Shown here piece after piece: positions 33,599-41,965 of a stretch of 64,000 bases of DNA. Numbering within the stretch: position 1 is the stretch's first letter; every line of letters starts with the position of its first letter. A program made the translations under genes and the position numbers. Under the pieces are notes generated by a model. The model had not been told where the DNA came from. It did no database searches and saw nothing but the letters and a program-made list of their open reading frames with translations. The stretch spans positions 9,023 through 73,022 of the forward strand of contig CAZUHP010000015.1 in NCBI GenBank assembly GCA_964620595.1. The letters are read 5' to 3'. This DNA is from Desulfocarbo sp964620595 (GTDB lineage: Bacteria > Desulfobacterota > Desulfarculia > Desulfarculales > Desulfarculaceae).

Positions 33599-34666
33599 CT
33601 ACTTCTTGGGGGTGTGCCATTCGGGCGGAATGGCCGGGCAGGTGGAGCCCTGTTCCTCCACGATCTGTCCGTACATTATCACCGCCTCCTTGGCGGGCTT
33701 GCCCTTCTTCTCGAGCTGGGCCACCCACTTGCGGGTCATGTCCTGGAAGGCCTTGAACCAGCGGGCCTCCTCCTTGGCCGGCAGGGTGTAGATGGTCACC
33801 CCCTTGGCCTTGATCTCCTTCATCATCTGGGCATAGGCCTTCTTGTCCAGGCCGTGGGTGGTGGCATAGGGGTTGCCCACCACCTCCTCGATGATCTTCT
33901 TGAGGTCGTCAGGAGTGCGCTTCCAGGCCTTCTCGTTCATGATCACGCCCTCGGACACGCAGCCAAAGGTGGCCTTGACCCCGTACTTGGCCACCTCGTA
34001 GAGCTTGAAGGCCAGAAACGGGGGCGGGCAGGTGACCAGACCGTCGATGGTGCCGGTCTCCATGGCCAGGTACACGTCGCCCAGGGGCATGAACACCGGC
34101 TGGGCGCCCAGGGCCTTGATGTAATTGGTCTGCTGGCCGCCGGGGGTGCGGATCTTGAGGCCCTTCAGGTCCTCCATGGTCTTCACCGGCTTGGTGGTCC
34201 AGATGAAGGCCTGGATGCAGCCGTTCAGCTCCAGCACCTTGACGCCCTTGAACTCGTCCTTGAGCGCCTTGTGGTACATCTTGCGCCCGATCTCGGTGGC
34301 GAGATCCTTGCCGTCGATCCAGGTGGCCATGGACAAGACATCGGTGAGCGGGAAGCGGCCCGGGGTCCAGGTGGCGGTGAAGTAGCCCATGTCCGAGAGG
34401 CCGTTCTTCACGATGTCAAAATGCTCGGGACCCTTGCCCAAGGCGCCGCCAGCATACAGGGTATAGGTGATACGGCCACCACTGCGCTTTTTCAGCTCCT
34501 CCAGCATGGGAATCCACACCGTCTTCACCTCGCGGCTCATGGGCGGATGCCAGGTGCTGAACTTGATGTGCATGGTCTTTTTGGACCCGGCCAAGGCCAC
34601 GCCGCCCAAAAGCAGGCCGAACACCAGCCCAGCCACCAATAGGACCAGCCAAAAGCTCTTCTTCAT
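33599..34666 (-). CDS. dctP: TRAP transporter solute-binding protein
   Basis: 355-residue periplasmic DctP-family protein with signal peptide KKSFWLVLLVAGLVFGLLLG. The ligand region includes LNGCIQAFIWTTKPVKTMEDLKGLKIRTPGG; the arginine in the IRTPGG segment normally binds the substrate carboxylate. AAGGAGGG lies 8 bases before the ATG. Substrate inferred to be nicotinate or a related pyridine carboxylate from the operon. Confidence 0.9.
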   Translation of the reverse strand: MKKSFWLVLLVAGLVFGLLLGGVALAGSKKTMHIKFSTWHPPMSREVKTVWIPMLEELKKRSGGRITYTLYAGGALGKGPEHFDIVKNGLSDMGYFTATWTPGRFPLTDVLSMATWIDGKDLATEIGRKMYHKALKDEFKGVKVLELNGCIQAFIWTTKPVKTMEDLKGLKIRTPGGQQTNYIKALGAQPVFMPLGDVYLAMETGTIDGLVTCPPPFLAFKLYEVAKYGVKATFGCVSEGVIMNEKAWKRTPDDLKKIIEEVVGNPYATTHGLDKKAYAQMMKEIKAKGVTIYTLPAKEEARWFKAFQDMTRKWVAQLEKKGKPAKEAVIMYGQIVEEQGSTCPAIPPEWHTPKK

Positions 34667-34968
34667 TACTGCAACCCTCCTTAATTGTGGTCGGCTAAAC
34701 CAAGGTCCCAAGGGCCAAACCAGGGTGTCGGCCCAACCCCGCCGCCCAAGTCCTCCCTGCGCGGCCTGCGACTGCCTTGCCCTGGTTGTGAATAAGCGCT
34801 TTAATCATCACCCGGCTTCATTGATCCTTCAAGTAGCTTTGGCCGGCATGCCTGTTGTTTTGTGCTTGACCCAGCCAATTTTAAGGGGTAGTTTAGTTTT
34901 TAAAATATATTTAAACGAAACCCCGCGTCAAGCAATTTTATGTCGCCCTGGTACAGAAACTCGAAGCC
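34667..34968. promoter_or_regulatory. Divergent promoter region, dctP / XRE-cupin regulator
   Basis: 302-bp intergenic region. TTGACC (34866-34871) followed by a T/A-rich stretch (34879-34917) with TTTAAAATATATTTAAA-like dyad symmetry, about 60-90 bp before the regulator start. This is the natural operator for divergent control of both operons. The -10 assignment is unclear. Confidence 0.45.
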
Positions 34969-35514
34969 ATGTCTAGTTTAGGGAACAAACTCAAGCAGTT
35001 CCGCCTGGCCAAACAGATGACCCTCCAGCAGGTGGCCGACGCTGCCGGCTGCACCGCAGCCTATGTCTCCCAGATCGAGAACGACAAGACCTCCCCTTCC
35101 ATTGCCTCGCTGAAAAAGATCGCCGCCGCAGTCGGCGTGCGCATCGTGGACTTCTTCCTGGACGAGAGCGGCGACGACCCGGTGGTGCTGGATCCCTCCC
35201 AATGGGTCACGGTGAGCCTGCCCGGCTGGAAGGCCGACATCCGCCAGATGATGCGCATGGTGAAACACCGCCAGATGCAGCCCTTTTACACCGTGATCGA
35301 ACCCGGCGGCGGCACCCGCGAGAACTACAGCCACCAGGGCGAGGAGTTCGGCCTGGTGCTGGAAGGCGAGCTCACCCTCACCGTGGGCGAGGAGACCCAC
35401 AAGGTGAAGAAGGGTTCGTCGTTCTACTACTCATCCACCCTGCCCCACTCCTGGACCAACGAGGGCGAGGTGCCCTGCACCGTGGTCTGGGTGGTGACCC
35501 CACCCAGTTGGTAG
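34969..35514 (+). CDS. XRE-family regulator with cupin domain
   Basis: 181-residue protein. N-terminal helix-turn-helix (LKQFRLAKQMTLQQVADAAGCTAAYVSQIEND) and C-terminal cupin (SHQGEEFGLVLEGELTLTVG, FYYSSTLPHSWTNEGEV). It lies at the head of the enamidase operon and divergent from the TRAP/hydroxylase operon, so it probably senses the pathway substrate or an intermediate. No strong Shine-Dalgarno. Confidence 0.9.
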   Translation: MSSLGNKLKQFRLAKQMTLQQVADAAGCTAAYVSQIENDKTSPSIASLKKIAAAVGVRIVDFFLDESGDDPVVLDPSQWVTVSLPGWKADIRQMMRMVKHRQMQPFYTVIEPGGGTRENYSHQGEEFGLVLEGELTLTVGEETHKVKKGSSFYYSSTLPHSWTNEGEVPCTVVWVVTPPSW

Positions 35515-35555
35515 CCCCGCGACTCTTGATTGCCTAGTAGGGAGGTTCAGCCGTC

Positions 35556-36710
35556 ATGAGCAGCACCTTGATCAAAAACATCGGCCTCATGCTCTCCGGC
35601 GAGGTGAAGCAGCCCATCCTGGAAGCGGACAGCATCCTGGTGGAGGAGGGTCTCATAAAGGAGATCGGCAAGGGCCTGAACGCGCCCGCCGGGGCCCAGG
35701 TGATCGACGCCAATGGCTGCGCGGTCACTCCCGGGCTCATCGACTCCCACTGCCACGTGGTGCTGGGCGACTGGACTCCCCGCCAGCAGATGCAGAATTT
35801 CCTGGACTCCTCCCTGCACGGCGGAGTCACCACCGCCATCAGCGCGGGCGAGGTCCATCTGCCCGGCCGTCCCAAGGACCCCCTGGGCGCCAAGTGCCTG
35901 GCCATCCTGGCCGCCAAGTCCTGGGCCAACCTGCGTCCCGGCGGCATGAAAGTCTTGGGCGGAGCCCTCATCCTGGAAAAGGGCCTCACCCGGGCCGACA
36001 TCCAGGAGTGCGCCGCCGCCGGGGTGAAGGTGATCGGCGAGGTGGGCCTGGGCTCGGTCAAGGACCCGGAGGAGGCCGCCCAAATGGTGGCCTGGGCCAA
36101 GGACGCCGGCATGACCGTGATGATGCACACCGGCGGCACCTCCATCCCGGGCTCCTCGGTGGTGGGCGCGGCCGAGATACTCAAGGTCCAGCCCTCGGTG
36201 GCCTCCCATATCAACGGCGGCCCCACCGCGGTCAGCCTGGCGGGCGCCCGGGAGATCATCGAAAAATCCGAGGCAGCGGTGGAGATCGTTCAGTGCGGCA
36301 ACCAGAAGCGGGCGGTGGAGGTGGCCGGGATCATCCACGAGCGCCGGGAATGGGGCCGGGTGATCCTGGGCAACGACGCCCCCTCGGGCACCGGGGTGGT
36401 CACCCTGGGCATCCTGCGCAACCTGGCCCTCATCGCCGGCCAGAGCCCGGTGCCCCCGGAGATGGCCCTGTGCATGGCCACCGGCAACACCGCCAAGCTC
36501 TACGGCCTCAACCGGGGCCTCATCGCCCCGGGCAAGGAAGCGGACCTGGTATTCATGGACACCCCCATGGGATCGCCCGGCAAGGATCTTCTGGGCGCAC
36601 TCAGCGAGGGCGATACCCCGGGGGTGTCCATAATCATGGTGGACGGCAAGGTGGTGGCCGCCAAGAGCCGCAACACCCCCCCGGCCGTGCGCCAGGCAAA
36701 GGTGGTGTAG
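35556..36710 (+). CDS. ena: Enamidase (amidohydrolase, 2-formylglutarate-forming)
   Basis: 384-residue amidohydrolase. It closely resembles the Eubacterium barkeri enamidase as I recall it, in length and in many blocks: MHTGGTSIPGSS, SHINGGPTA, EIVQCGN, GNDAPSGTG, CMATGN, IAPGKEADLVFMDTP and KSRNTPPA. Candidate metal ligands are H65, H67, E162, H191, H218 and D274, the family pattern. The known reaction hydrolyses 1,4,5,6-tetrahydro-6-oxonicotinate to 2-formylglutarate and ammonia. GGGAGG precedes the ATG. With the hnr-like gene on the other strand this is the strongest marker of a nicotinate pathway. Confidence 0.88.
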   Translation: MSSTLIKNIGLMLSGEVKQPILEADSILVEEGLIKEIGKGLNAPAGAQVIDANGCAVTPGLIDSHCHVVLGDWTPRQQMQNFLDSSLHGGVTTAISAGEVHLPGRPKDPLGAKCLAILAAKSWANLRPGGMKVLGGALILEKGLTRADIQECAAAGVKVIGEVGLGSVKDPEEAAQMVAWAKDAGMTVMMHTGGTSIPGSSVVGAAEILKVQPSVASHINGGPTAVSLAGAREIIEKSEAAVEIVQCGNQKRAVEVAGIIHERREWGRVILGNDAPSGTGVVTLGILRNLALIAGQSPVPPEMALCMATGNTAKLYGLNRGLIAPGKEADLVFMDTPMGSPGKDLLGALSEGDTPGVSIIMVDGKVVAAKSRNTPPAVRQAKVV

Positions 36711-36737
36711 GGCCCCAGGGCCCGGGCTTCGGGGCCC
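36710..36737. other. Intergenic inverted repeat
   Basis: GGGCCCC (36710-36716) pairs with GGGGCCC (36731-36737) between the enamidase and the next gene; possible mRNA-processing or attenuating hairpin. No T tract. Confidence 0.4.
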
Positions 36738-36782
36738 CGGCCAAGGGGCCAGGACATGAGAGCGCAGCAGGAGAGTAAAGCC

Positions 36783-37361
36783 ATGGAGATTCGCAAGCTG
36801 ATCACCATCGTGGAGGAGACCCACTCCGAGATGGACCAGAAGATCGACCCGCCCACCCGCAAGGCCGCGGCCATCGCGGTGGTCAAGAACCCCTTTGCCG
36901 GCAAGTACGTGGAGGACCTCACCCCGCTCATGGACATGGGCGAGGAGCTGGGCGGGCTCCTGGGCAACAAAGCCCGCCAGGCCCTGGGCATCGAGCCCGA
37001 GCAGTGCGAGTCCTACGGCAAGGCCGCCATCGTAGGCCTGAAGGGCGAGCTGGAGCACGCCGGCGCCATCCTGCACCCCAAGCTGGGCAAGCCCTTCCGC
37101 CAAGCCTTGGGCCGCGGCCTGGCCCTGATTCCTTCGGTGAAGAAACGCGGCTTTGCCGGCTGCACCATCGACGTGCCCCTGAACCACAAGGACGCCGCCT
37201 TCATCCGCTCCCACTTCGACGGCATGACCATCGCGGTGGAGGACGCGCCCAACCCGGACGAGATCCTGGTGGCCCTGGTGGTCACCGATTCGGGCCGCCC
37301 CCTGCCCCGCATCGGCGGGCTCACCAAGGAAGAGGCCAAATACGAGGACGGACTGAGGTAG
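36783..37361 (+). CDS. AA_synth/DUF1185-type protein of unknown function
   Basis: 192-residue cytoplasmic protein recognisable as the amino-acid-synthesis (DUF1185) family: MEIRKLITIVEETHSEMDQ, KAAIVGLKGELEHAGAILHPKLGKPFRQAL, and GCTIDVPLNHKDAAFIRSHFD. Biochemical function is not established. ATG at 36783 with AGGAGAG upstream is preferred over the ATG at 36756. Its place between enamidase and the MmsA-like dehydrogenase makes it a candidate for an isomerase, binding or accessory step on the ring-opened product. Confidence 0.75.
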   Translation: MEIRKLITIVEETHSEMDQKIDPPTRKAAAIAVVKNPFAGKYVEDLTPLMDMGEELGGLLGNKARQALGIEPEQCESYGKAAIVGLKGELEHAGAILHPKLGKPFRQALGRGLALIPSVKKRGFAGCTIDVPLNHKDAAFIRSHFDGMTIAVEDAPNPDEILVALVVTDSGRPLPRIGGLTKEEAKYEDGLR

Positions 37362-37370
37362 AGACCCCCC

Positions 37371-37412
37371 CGCCGGGGGAGCTTTCGCCAAGCGAGAAGT
37401 CCTCCCCCGGCG
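37371..37412. other. 11-bp perfect intergenic hairpin
   Basis: CGCCGGGGGAG (37371-37381) is complementary to CTCCCCCGGCG (37402-37412) with a 20-base loop, in the 120-bp gap before the aldehyde dehydrogenase. No T tract; may tune downstream expression. Confidence 0.6.
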
Positions 37413-37481
37413 CCCCTTAAAGCCAGAGCAGGGCCCCGAACGGAGCCGCACGGCCGCGGGCGCCCTGGGAGAAGAACGAGC

Positions 37482-38969
37482 ATGGGCATGCTGCCTGAGG
37501 TTAAAAAGCACTACGGTAGGTTGAAGTTCTACATCAATGGCCAGTGGGTGGAATCCCGCTCCAACGACATACAGGAAACCACCAACCCGGCCACCGGCGA
37601 GGTGATCGCCGAGTTCCCCATCGCCACCCAGGATGAGGCCCGGGCCGCGGTGGAGGCCGCCCAAGAGGGCTTTCTGGCCTGGCGGGAAGTGCCCCTGCGC
37701 GAGCGGGGCAAGCTCATGTTCGACCTGCGCCAGAAGTTCGAGGAGCACTTCGATGTGCTCTGCCGGGTGCTCACCCAGGACCATGGCCGCACCATCGGCG
37801 AGAGCCGCGGTTCGGTGCGCCGGGTCATCGAGAACGTGGAGAGCGCCTGCTCGGCGGTGTACCAGATGCCCAAGCTCAACGAGCACGTGGACCAGCTCGC
37901 CAACGGCATCGACGAGTACATGATCTACGAGCCCAAGGGAGTGTTCCTCATCATCACCCCGGGCAACATCCCCATGCACGCCTGGTCCTCCTTCGTGCCC
38001 TATGCCCTGGCCGCAGGCTGCTCGGTGGTGGTGAGTCCCTCGCGCCAGGACCCGGTGGCCGCGGAGTACATCTGCCGGGTCACCGAGGATCTGGATCTGC
38101 CGCCCGGCACGATCAACCTGATCCACGGCGGGCGCCAGATCAACGAGTTCATCCTGCGCCAGCCCGAGGTGCAGGGAGTGGGCTTCATCGGCTCCACTGC
38201 CGTGGGCCAGGAACTCTTCCGGCTGTGCGGCGAGCTGGGCAAGGACAGCTCCCTGAACGGCAACGGCAAGAACTGCGTGGTCATCATGCCCGACGCCGAC
38301 CTGGACCAGGCCGCCCAGTGGCTCCTGCGGGGCTGCTACGGCATGGGCGGCCAGCGCTGCCTGGGCTCGGACAACGTGGTCATCGTGGGCGAGGCCTACC
38401 AGCCCATGAAAGAGAAGCTGGTGGCCGCGGCCAAGTCCATGAAGCTGGGCTACGGCCTGGACGAGAGCGTGGACCTGGGCCCCATGGCCACCCAGGCCGG
38501 CAAGGACAAGGTCATCGCCTGGGTGGACCGCGCCCTGGCCGACGGCTGCCGCATGGGGCTGGACGGCCGGGCGCCCGAAGTGGCGGGCTATGAGAAAGGC
38601 TACTTCCTCTCGCCCACCATCCTGGAGGGAGCCGAACCCGGCATGCCCAGCACTCAGGAGGAGGCATTCGGCCCGGTGAGCGCCCTCATGCGCTTCGACG
38701 ATCTGGACTCGGTGATCCGCTGGCACAACCAATCCAACGCCAGCCAGGGCCACTCGGCCTGCATCATGACCCAGAGCGGCAAGCACGCCCGCAAGTTCAT
38801 CAAGGAAATGGAAACCGGCAACATCGGGGTAAACGTGGCCGTGCCCCAGCCCTACGCCTTCTTCCCCCTGGGCTCCAAGAAGCAGTCTTTCCTGGGCAGC
38901 GCCAAGAGCCGCTATGCCTCCCTGCGTCTGTTCCTGGACGAGAAAACCGTGACCTCCCGCTGGGTGTGA
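37482..38969 (+). CDS. MmsA-like (methylmalonate-semialdehyde dehydrogenase type) CoA-acylating aldehyde dehydrogenase
   Basis: 495-residue aldehyde dehydrogenase. Catalytic cysteine C293 in YGMGGQRCLGSD; cofactor region IITPGNIPMHAW and GFIGSTAVGQELF. The hydrolytic-ALDH glutamate motif ELGGK is replaced by LNGNGKN, as in CoA-acylating MmsA enzymes, and the C-terminus GVNVAVPQPYAFFPLGSKKQ is also MmsA-like. MmsA converts 2-substituted malonate semialdehydes to acyl-CoA plus CO2. 2-Formylglutarate is such a compound, so glutaryl-CoA is the predicted product. GGGAGAAG precedes the ATG. Last gene of the operon, before a strong terminator. Confidence 0.8.
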   Translation: MGMLPEVKKHYGRLKFYINGQWVESRSNDIQETTNPATGEVIAEFPIATQDEARAAVEAAQEGFLAWREVPLRERGKLMFDLRQKFEEHFDVLCRVLTQDHGRTIGESRGSVRRVIENVESACSAVYQMPKLNEHVDQLANGIDEYMIYEPKGVFLIITPGNIPMHAWSSFVPYALAAGCSVVVSPSRQDPVAAEYICRVTEDLDLPPGTINLIHGGRQINEFILRQPEVQGVGFIGSTAVGQELFRLCGELGKDSSLNGNGKNCVVIMPDADLDQAAQWLLRGCYGMGGQRCLGSDNVVIVGEAYQPMKEKLVAAAKSMKLGYGLDESVDLGPMATQAGKDKVIAWVDRALADGCRMGLDGRAPEVAGYEKGYFLSPTILEGAEPGMPSTQEEAFGPVSALMRFDDLDSVIRWHNQSNASQGHSACIMTQSGKHARKFIKEMETGNIGVNVAVPQPYAFFPLGSKKQSFLGSAKSRYASLRLFLDEKTVTSRWV

Positions 38970-39000
38970 ACCCAGCCTTCATAACCCTCCCCCTTACGCA

Positions 39001-39034
39001 GGGCCCCTTCCCTCCCGGAAGGGGCCCTTTTTTT
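39001..39034 (+). terminator. Strong rho-independent terminator of the enamidase operon
   Basis: GGGCCCCTTCC (39001-39011) pairs with GGAAGGGGCCC (39017-39027), 5-base loop, then seven T. Confidence 0.95.
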
Positions 39035-39133
39035 CGGGCCGAACGCTTGTTCTGCAAAAACCCCTTGACTGGAGCAGGGGGCAACTCATTACGATAGGAG
39101 AGAGGGCGGTTGCGAGCTTGACTGAAACGGATC

Positions 39134-39208
39134 GCCAAGCAAGGGGCGTATAGCCACGCAAGAGGCGTACAGCCAACAAGGGGCGTATAGCCAAGCAAGG
39201 TTCCTGTA
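39134..39208. repeat. Four tandem ~19-bp repeats upstream of nuoA
   Basis: Units: GCCAAGCAAGGGGCGTATA (39134-39152), GCCACGCAAGAGGCGTACA (39153-39171), GCCAACAAGGGGCGTATA (39172-39189) and a diverged GCCAAGCAAGGTTCCTGTA (39190-39208). The whole gap 39035-39442 holds no credible gene. A weak promoter-like TTGACT (39065-39070) with TACGAT 19 bp later points toward nuo. Confidence 0.9.
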
Positions 39209-39442
39209 GTCGGCGCAACCAACAGCTACACTGGGTCGAGCGGCATAGCCTGATACCTTAGCGCAGAAATTTCCTACTCACGCGCGTTCAAGGCTGCCCT
39301 TCCAGCTCATCCCGGCCTGCATCTTCCCGGCAACCAGCCCGCGAGCCCGCCCTGGAGCGGGTCCACCACGGCGCAACTGCGTCCACCCGGCAAGACCAAC
39401 GGGGAGTTCCCTCCCGTTGGCAGCCGGCGGGGGAGGTGCCTG

Positions 39443-39808
39443 ATGCCACCGCATCTGATGACCGACTACCTCTTCGTGCTGATCTTTCTCCTGGCTGGTT
39501 TCGTCTTCGCTTTCATCCCGGTGCTCCTGGCCCACCTCATCACTCCCCGCGGCCTGGGCCTCAAAAAGCTCATCACCTACGAGTCGGGCATCATCCCCAT
39601 CGGCCAAGCCTGGATCCAGTTCGGGGTGGCCTATTACCTATTCGCCCTCATCTTCCTGGCCTTCGACGTGGACGTGCTCTATCTGTTCCCCGCCCTGGTG
39701 GCCTATGGTTCCTTTGCCTGGCGCGACCTGGTGAGCATCGCCTTGTTCATCGGCATCCTGTCCCTGGCCATCGTCTATGCCTGGTGCAAGGAGGTGTTCG
39801 AATGGTAG
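39443..39808 (+). CDS. nuoA: NADH-quinone oxidoreductase subunit A
   Basis: 121-residue membrane subunit with three hydrophobic helices. The conserved loop YESGIIPIGQAW (normally YECG; the Cys is Ser here) precedes FGVAYYLFALIFLAFDVDVLYLFP, typical of NuoA. GGGAGG precedes the ATG. First gene of a complex I operon; overlaps nuoB by 7 bp. Confidence 0.94.
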   Translation: MPPHLMTDYLFVLIFLLAGFVFAFIPVLLAHLITPRGLGLKKLITYESGIIPIGQAWIQFGVAYYLFALIFLAFDVDVLYLFPALVAYGSFAWRDLVSIALFIGILSLAIVYAWCKEVFEW

Positions 39809-40338
39809 AGCGCCACCAATCGCCGCCGCCGGTGCAACTGGCCGTGCTGAGCCAGATACTGGATTTGTGCCGGGCCAATTCCCTGTGGCCCATGACTTTC
39901 GGCCTGGCCTGCTGCGCCATCGAGATGATGGCGGCCGGGGCCAGCCGCTTCGACCTGGACCGCTTCGGCGCCGGCGTGTTCCGCCCCTCCCCCCGCCAAA
40001 GCGACGTGATGATCGTGGCCGGCACCATAAGCAAGAAGATGGCCCCCATCATCATCACCCTCTACGAACAGATGCCTTCGCCCAAGTGGGTCATCGCCAT
40101 GGGAAACTGCGCCATCAGCGGCGGCCCCTTTGCCTATGAGGGCCAATACGCCATCGTGAACGGCGCGGACCGCTTCCTGCCGGTGGACGTGTACGTGCCC
40201 GGCTGCCCGCCCCGGCCCGAGGCCCTGATCCAAGGCTTCCTGGAGCTGGAGGACCAGCTCACCGGCGGGCCCAAGCGTAACTACCTGCGTCGTTTCCAGC
40301 GCCACCCCGGATCCAGGGAGACTGGAGGCGGGGCATGA
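39802..40338 (+). CDS. nuoB: NADH-quinone oxidoreductase subunit B
   Basis: 178-residue peripheral subunit holding cluster N2. Cysteines: GLACCAIEMM, MGNCAISGGPF and PGCPPRPEALIQ, in the family pattern. ATG at 39802 lies inside the end of nuoA. Overlaps nuoC by ATGA. Confidence 0.95.
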   Translation: MVERHQSPPPVQLAVLSQILDLCRANSLWPMTFGLACCAIEMMAAGASRFDLDRFGAGVFRPSPRQSDVMIVAGTISKKMAPIIITLYEQMPSPKWVIAMGNCAISGGPFAYEGQYAIVNGADRFLPVDVYVPGCPPRPEALIQGFLELEDQLTGGPKRNYLRRFQRHPGSRETGGGA

Positions 40339-40814
40339 CTCCCCCAGGCGATATGCTCGCCCTCTTGCGCTCATCGCCCGCGGTCAAGGCGCTGCGCGAG
40401 GCGGATCACGCGGCCGAGGGCTTTGACTATCGCCTGGAGATCGAGCTGGCCGAAGCGCCCGGCCTGGCCCGCCTGCTCAAGGAGCAGGGCTTCTTCCTGG
40501 AGTACCTAACCGCGGTGGACCAGGGAGAGGTGATGGAACTGGTCTACGTGTTCAGCCGCTGGGACGGCCCGCCCCGGATCCAGGCCCGCTGCCCGGTGGG
40601 CCCGGCCGGCACGGCGCCCAGCCTCACCGGCGTGTACTCCGCGGCCGATTGGCAGGAGCGCGAGGTGTTCGACATGTTCGGCCTGCGCTTCGTGGGCCAC
40701 CCCGGCCTCAAGCGCATCCTCCTGCCCGAGGACGCGGACTACCACCCCCTGCGCAAGGACTTCACGCCCGGTCCCCGCCACGGGGGCGACGTATTCGAGC
40801 CGGGAGCCGCCTGA
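40335..40814 (+). CDS. nuoC: NADH-quinone oxidoreductase subunit C
   Basis: 159-residue 30-kDa-type subunit. GVYSAADWQEREVFDMFGLRFVGHPGLKRILLPED is the family signature region. nuoC and nuoD are separate genes here, overlapping by one base. Confidence 0.94.
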   Translation: MTPPGDMLALLRSSPAVKALREADHAAEGFDYRLEIELAEAPGLARLLKEQGFFLEYLTAVDQGEVMELVYVFSRWDGPPRIQARCPVGPAGTAPSLTGVYSAADWQEREVFDMFGLRFVGHPGLKRILLPEDADYHPLRKDFTPGPRHGGDVFEPGAA

Positions 40815-41947
40815 TGCTGCGCAAGACGCTCACCGACGACACCTTCTACCTGAACATGGGGCCCCAGCATCCCAGCACCCACGGGGTGCTGCGTCTGCTC
40901 CTGCGCCTGGACGGCGAACGCATCGTGGAATGCGAGCCCGTGCTGGGCTACAGCCACCGGGGCCATGAGCACATGGCCCAGACCCGGAGCTACCTCCGCT
41001 TCATGCCCAACCCCAGCCGCATGGACTACCTCTCCGGCCTGATGTACAACCACGCCTTCTGCCTGGCGGTGGAGCGCGCCTGCGGCATCCAGGCCCCGCC
41101 GCGGGCCCAGTACATCCGGGTCATCTGCGCCGAGTTGAACCGCATCGCCAGCCACCTCCTCTGGTTCGGGGCCTACCTCCTGGACCTGGGCGGCTTCACC
41201 CCCTTTCTCTATGCCTTCGACGACCGGGAGGACATCCTGGCCATCCTGGGCGAGATCACCGGCTCCCGCCTCACCTATTCCTACTGCCGCTTCGGCGGGG
41301 TGGAGCGCGATGTGACCCCCAAGTTCATCGAACTCACCAAGGCCTTCATCCCCAAGCTGCGGGCCCGGCTCAAGGACTACGACACCTTGGTGAGCAAGAA
41401 CGTGATCTTCATCAACCGTACCAAGGGCATCGGCCCCATCTCCAGGGACCAGGCCCGGGACTACGCCCTCACCGGCCCCAACCTCAGGGCCTGCGGCGTG
41501 CCCTTTGACCTGCGGCGGAGCGAACCCTACAGCGTGTACCCGGAGCTGGATTTCCAGGTGGTCACCGCGGACCACGACGACCACGAGCAGGACGCGGCCG
41601 ACTGCTATGACCGCTACCTGGTGCGCATGCAGGAAATGACCCAGAGCCTGAACATCGTGGAGCAGGCATTGGAGCGGATGCCCCGCGGCTCCATCCGCGC
41701 CCGGGGAGTGCCCCAGGAGCCTGCCCCGCCCCCGGGCGACTACCAGTTCTCCTATGAGAGCGCCCGGGGCATGGTGAGCGTGTACCTGGTCTCCGACGGC
41801 TCCCGGGTGCCGGTGCGCATGAAGTGGCGCACCCCCAGCTTCAGCAACCTGAGCATCCTGCCGCTGCTTTTGCCCGGCACCCTGGTGGCCGACACCGTGG
41901 CCATCCTGGGCAGCCTGGACCTGGTGATTCCCGAGATAGACCGTTAG
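40814..41947 (+). CDS. nuoD: NADH-quinone oxidoreductase subunit D
   Basis: 377-residue 49-kDa-type subunit forming the quinone site with NuoB. N-terminal LNMGPQHPSTHGVLRLLLRLDGE and GYSHRGHEHMAQTRSY; C-terminal PLLLPGTLVADTVAILGSLDLVIPEIDR, all diagnostic. Confidence 0.95.
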   Translation: MLRKTLTDDTFYLNMGPQHPSTHGVLRLLLRLDGERIVECEPVLGYSHRGHEHMAQTRSYLRFMPNPSRMDYLSGLMYNHAFCLAVERACGIQAPPRAQYIRVICAELNRIASHLLWFGAYLLDLGGFTPFLYAFDDREDILAILGEITGSRLTYSYCRFGGVERDVTPKFIELTKAFIPKLRARLKDYDTLVSKNVIFINRTKGIGPISRDQARDYALTGPNLRACGVPFDLRRSEPYSVYPELDFQVVTADHDDHEQDAADCYDRYLVRMQEMTQSLNIVEQALERMPRGSIRARGVPQEPAPPPGDYQFSYESARGMVSVYLVSDGSRVPVRMKWRTPSFSNLSILPLLLPGTLVADTVAILGSLDLVIPEIDR

Positions 41948-41965
41948 GGAGGTTGCGACCCCGTA

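Noticed and set aside
35547..38786. 1079-codon minus-strand ORF opposite the enamidase operon
   Set aside because: Composition is the His/Gly/Ala/Leu-rich pattern typical of antisense frames in GC-rich genes; all three plus-strand genes have clear family motifs.
39134..39208. CRISPR array
   Set aside because: The 19-bp units are directly adjacent with no spacers and no cas genes are nearby.
39035..39222. Minus-strand ORF through the 19-bp repeats
   Set aside because: No ribosome-binding site, and the repetitive translation merely mirrors the DNA repeat.
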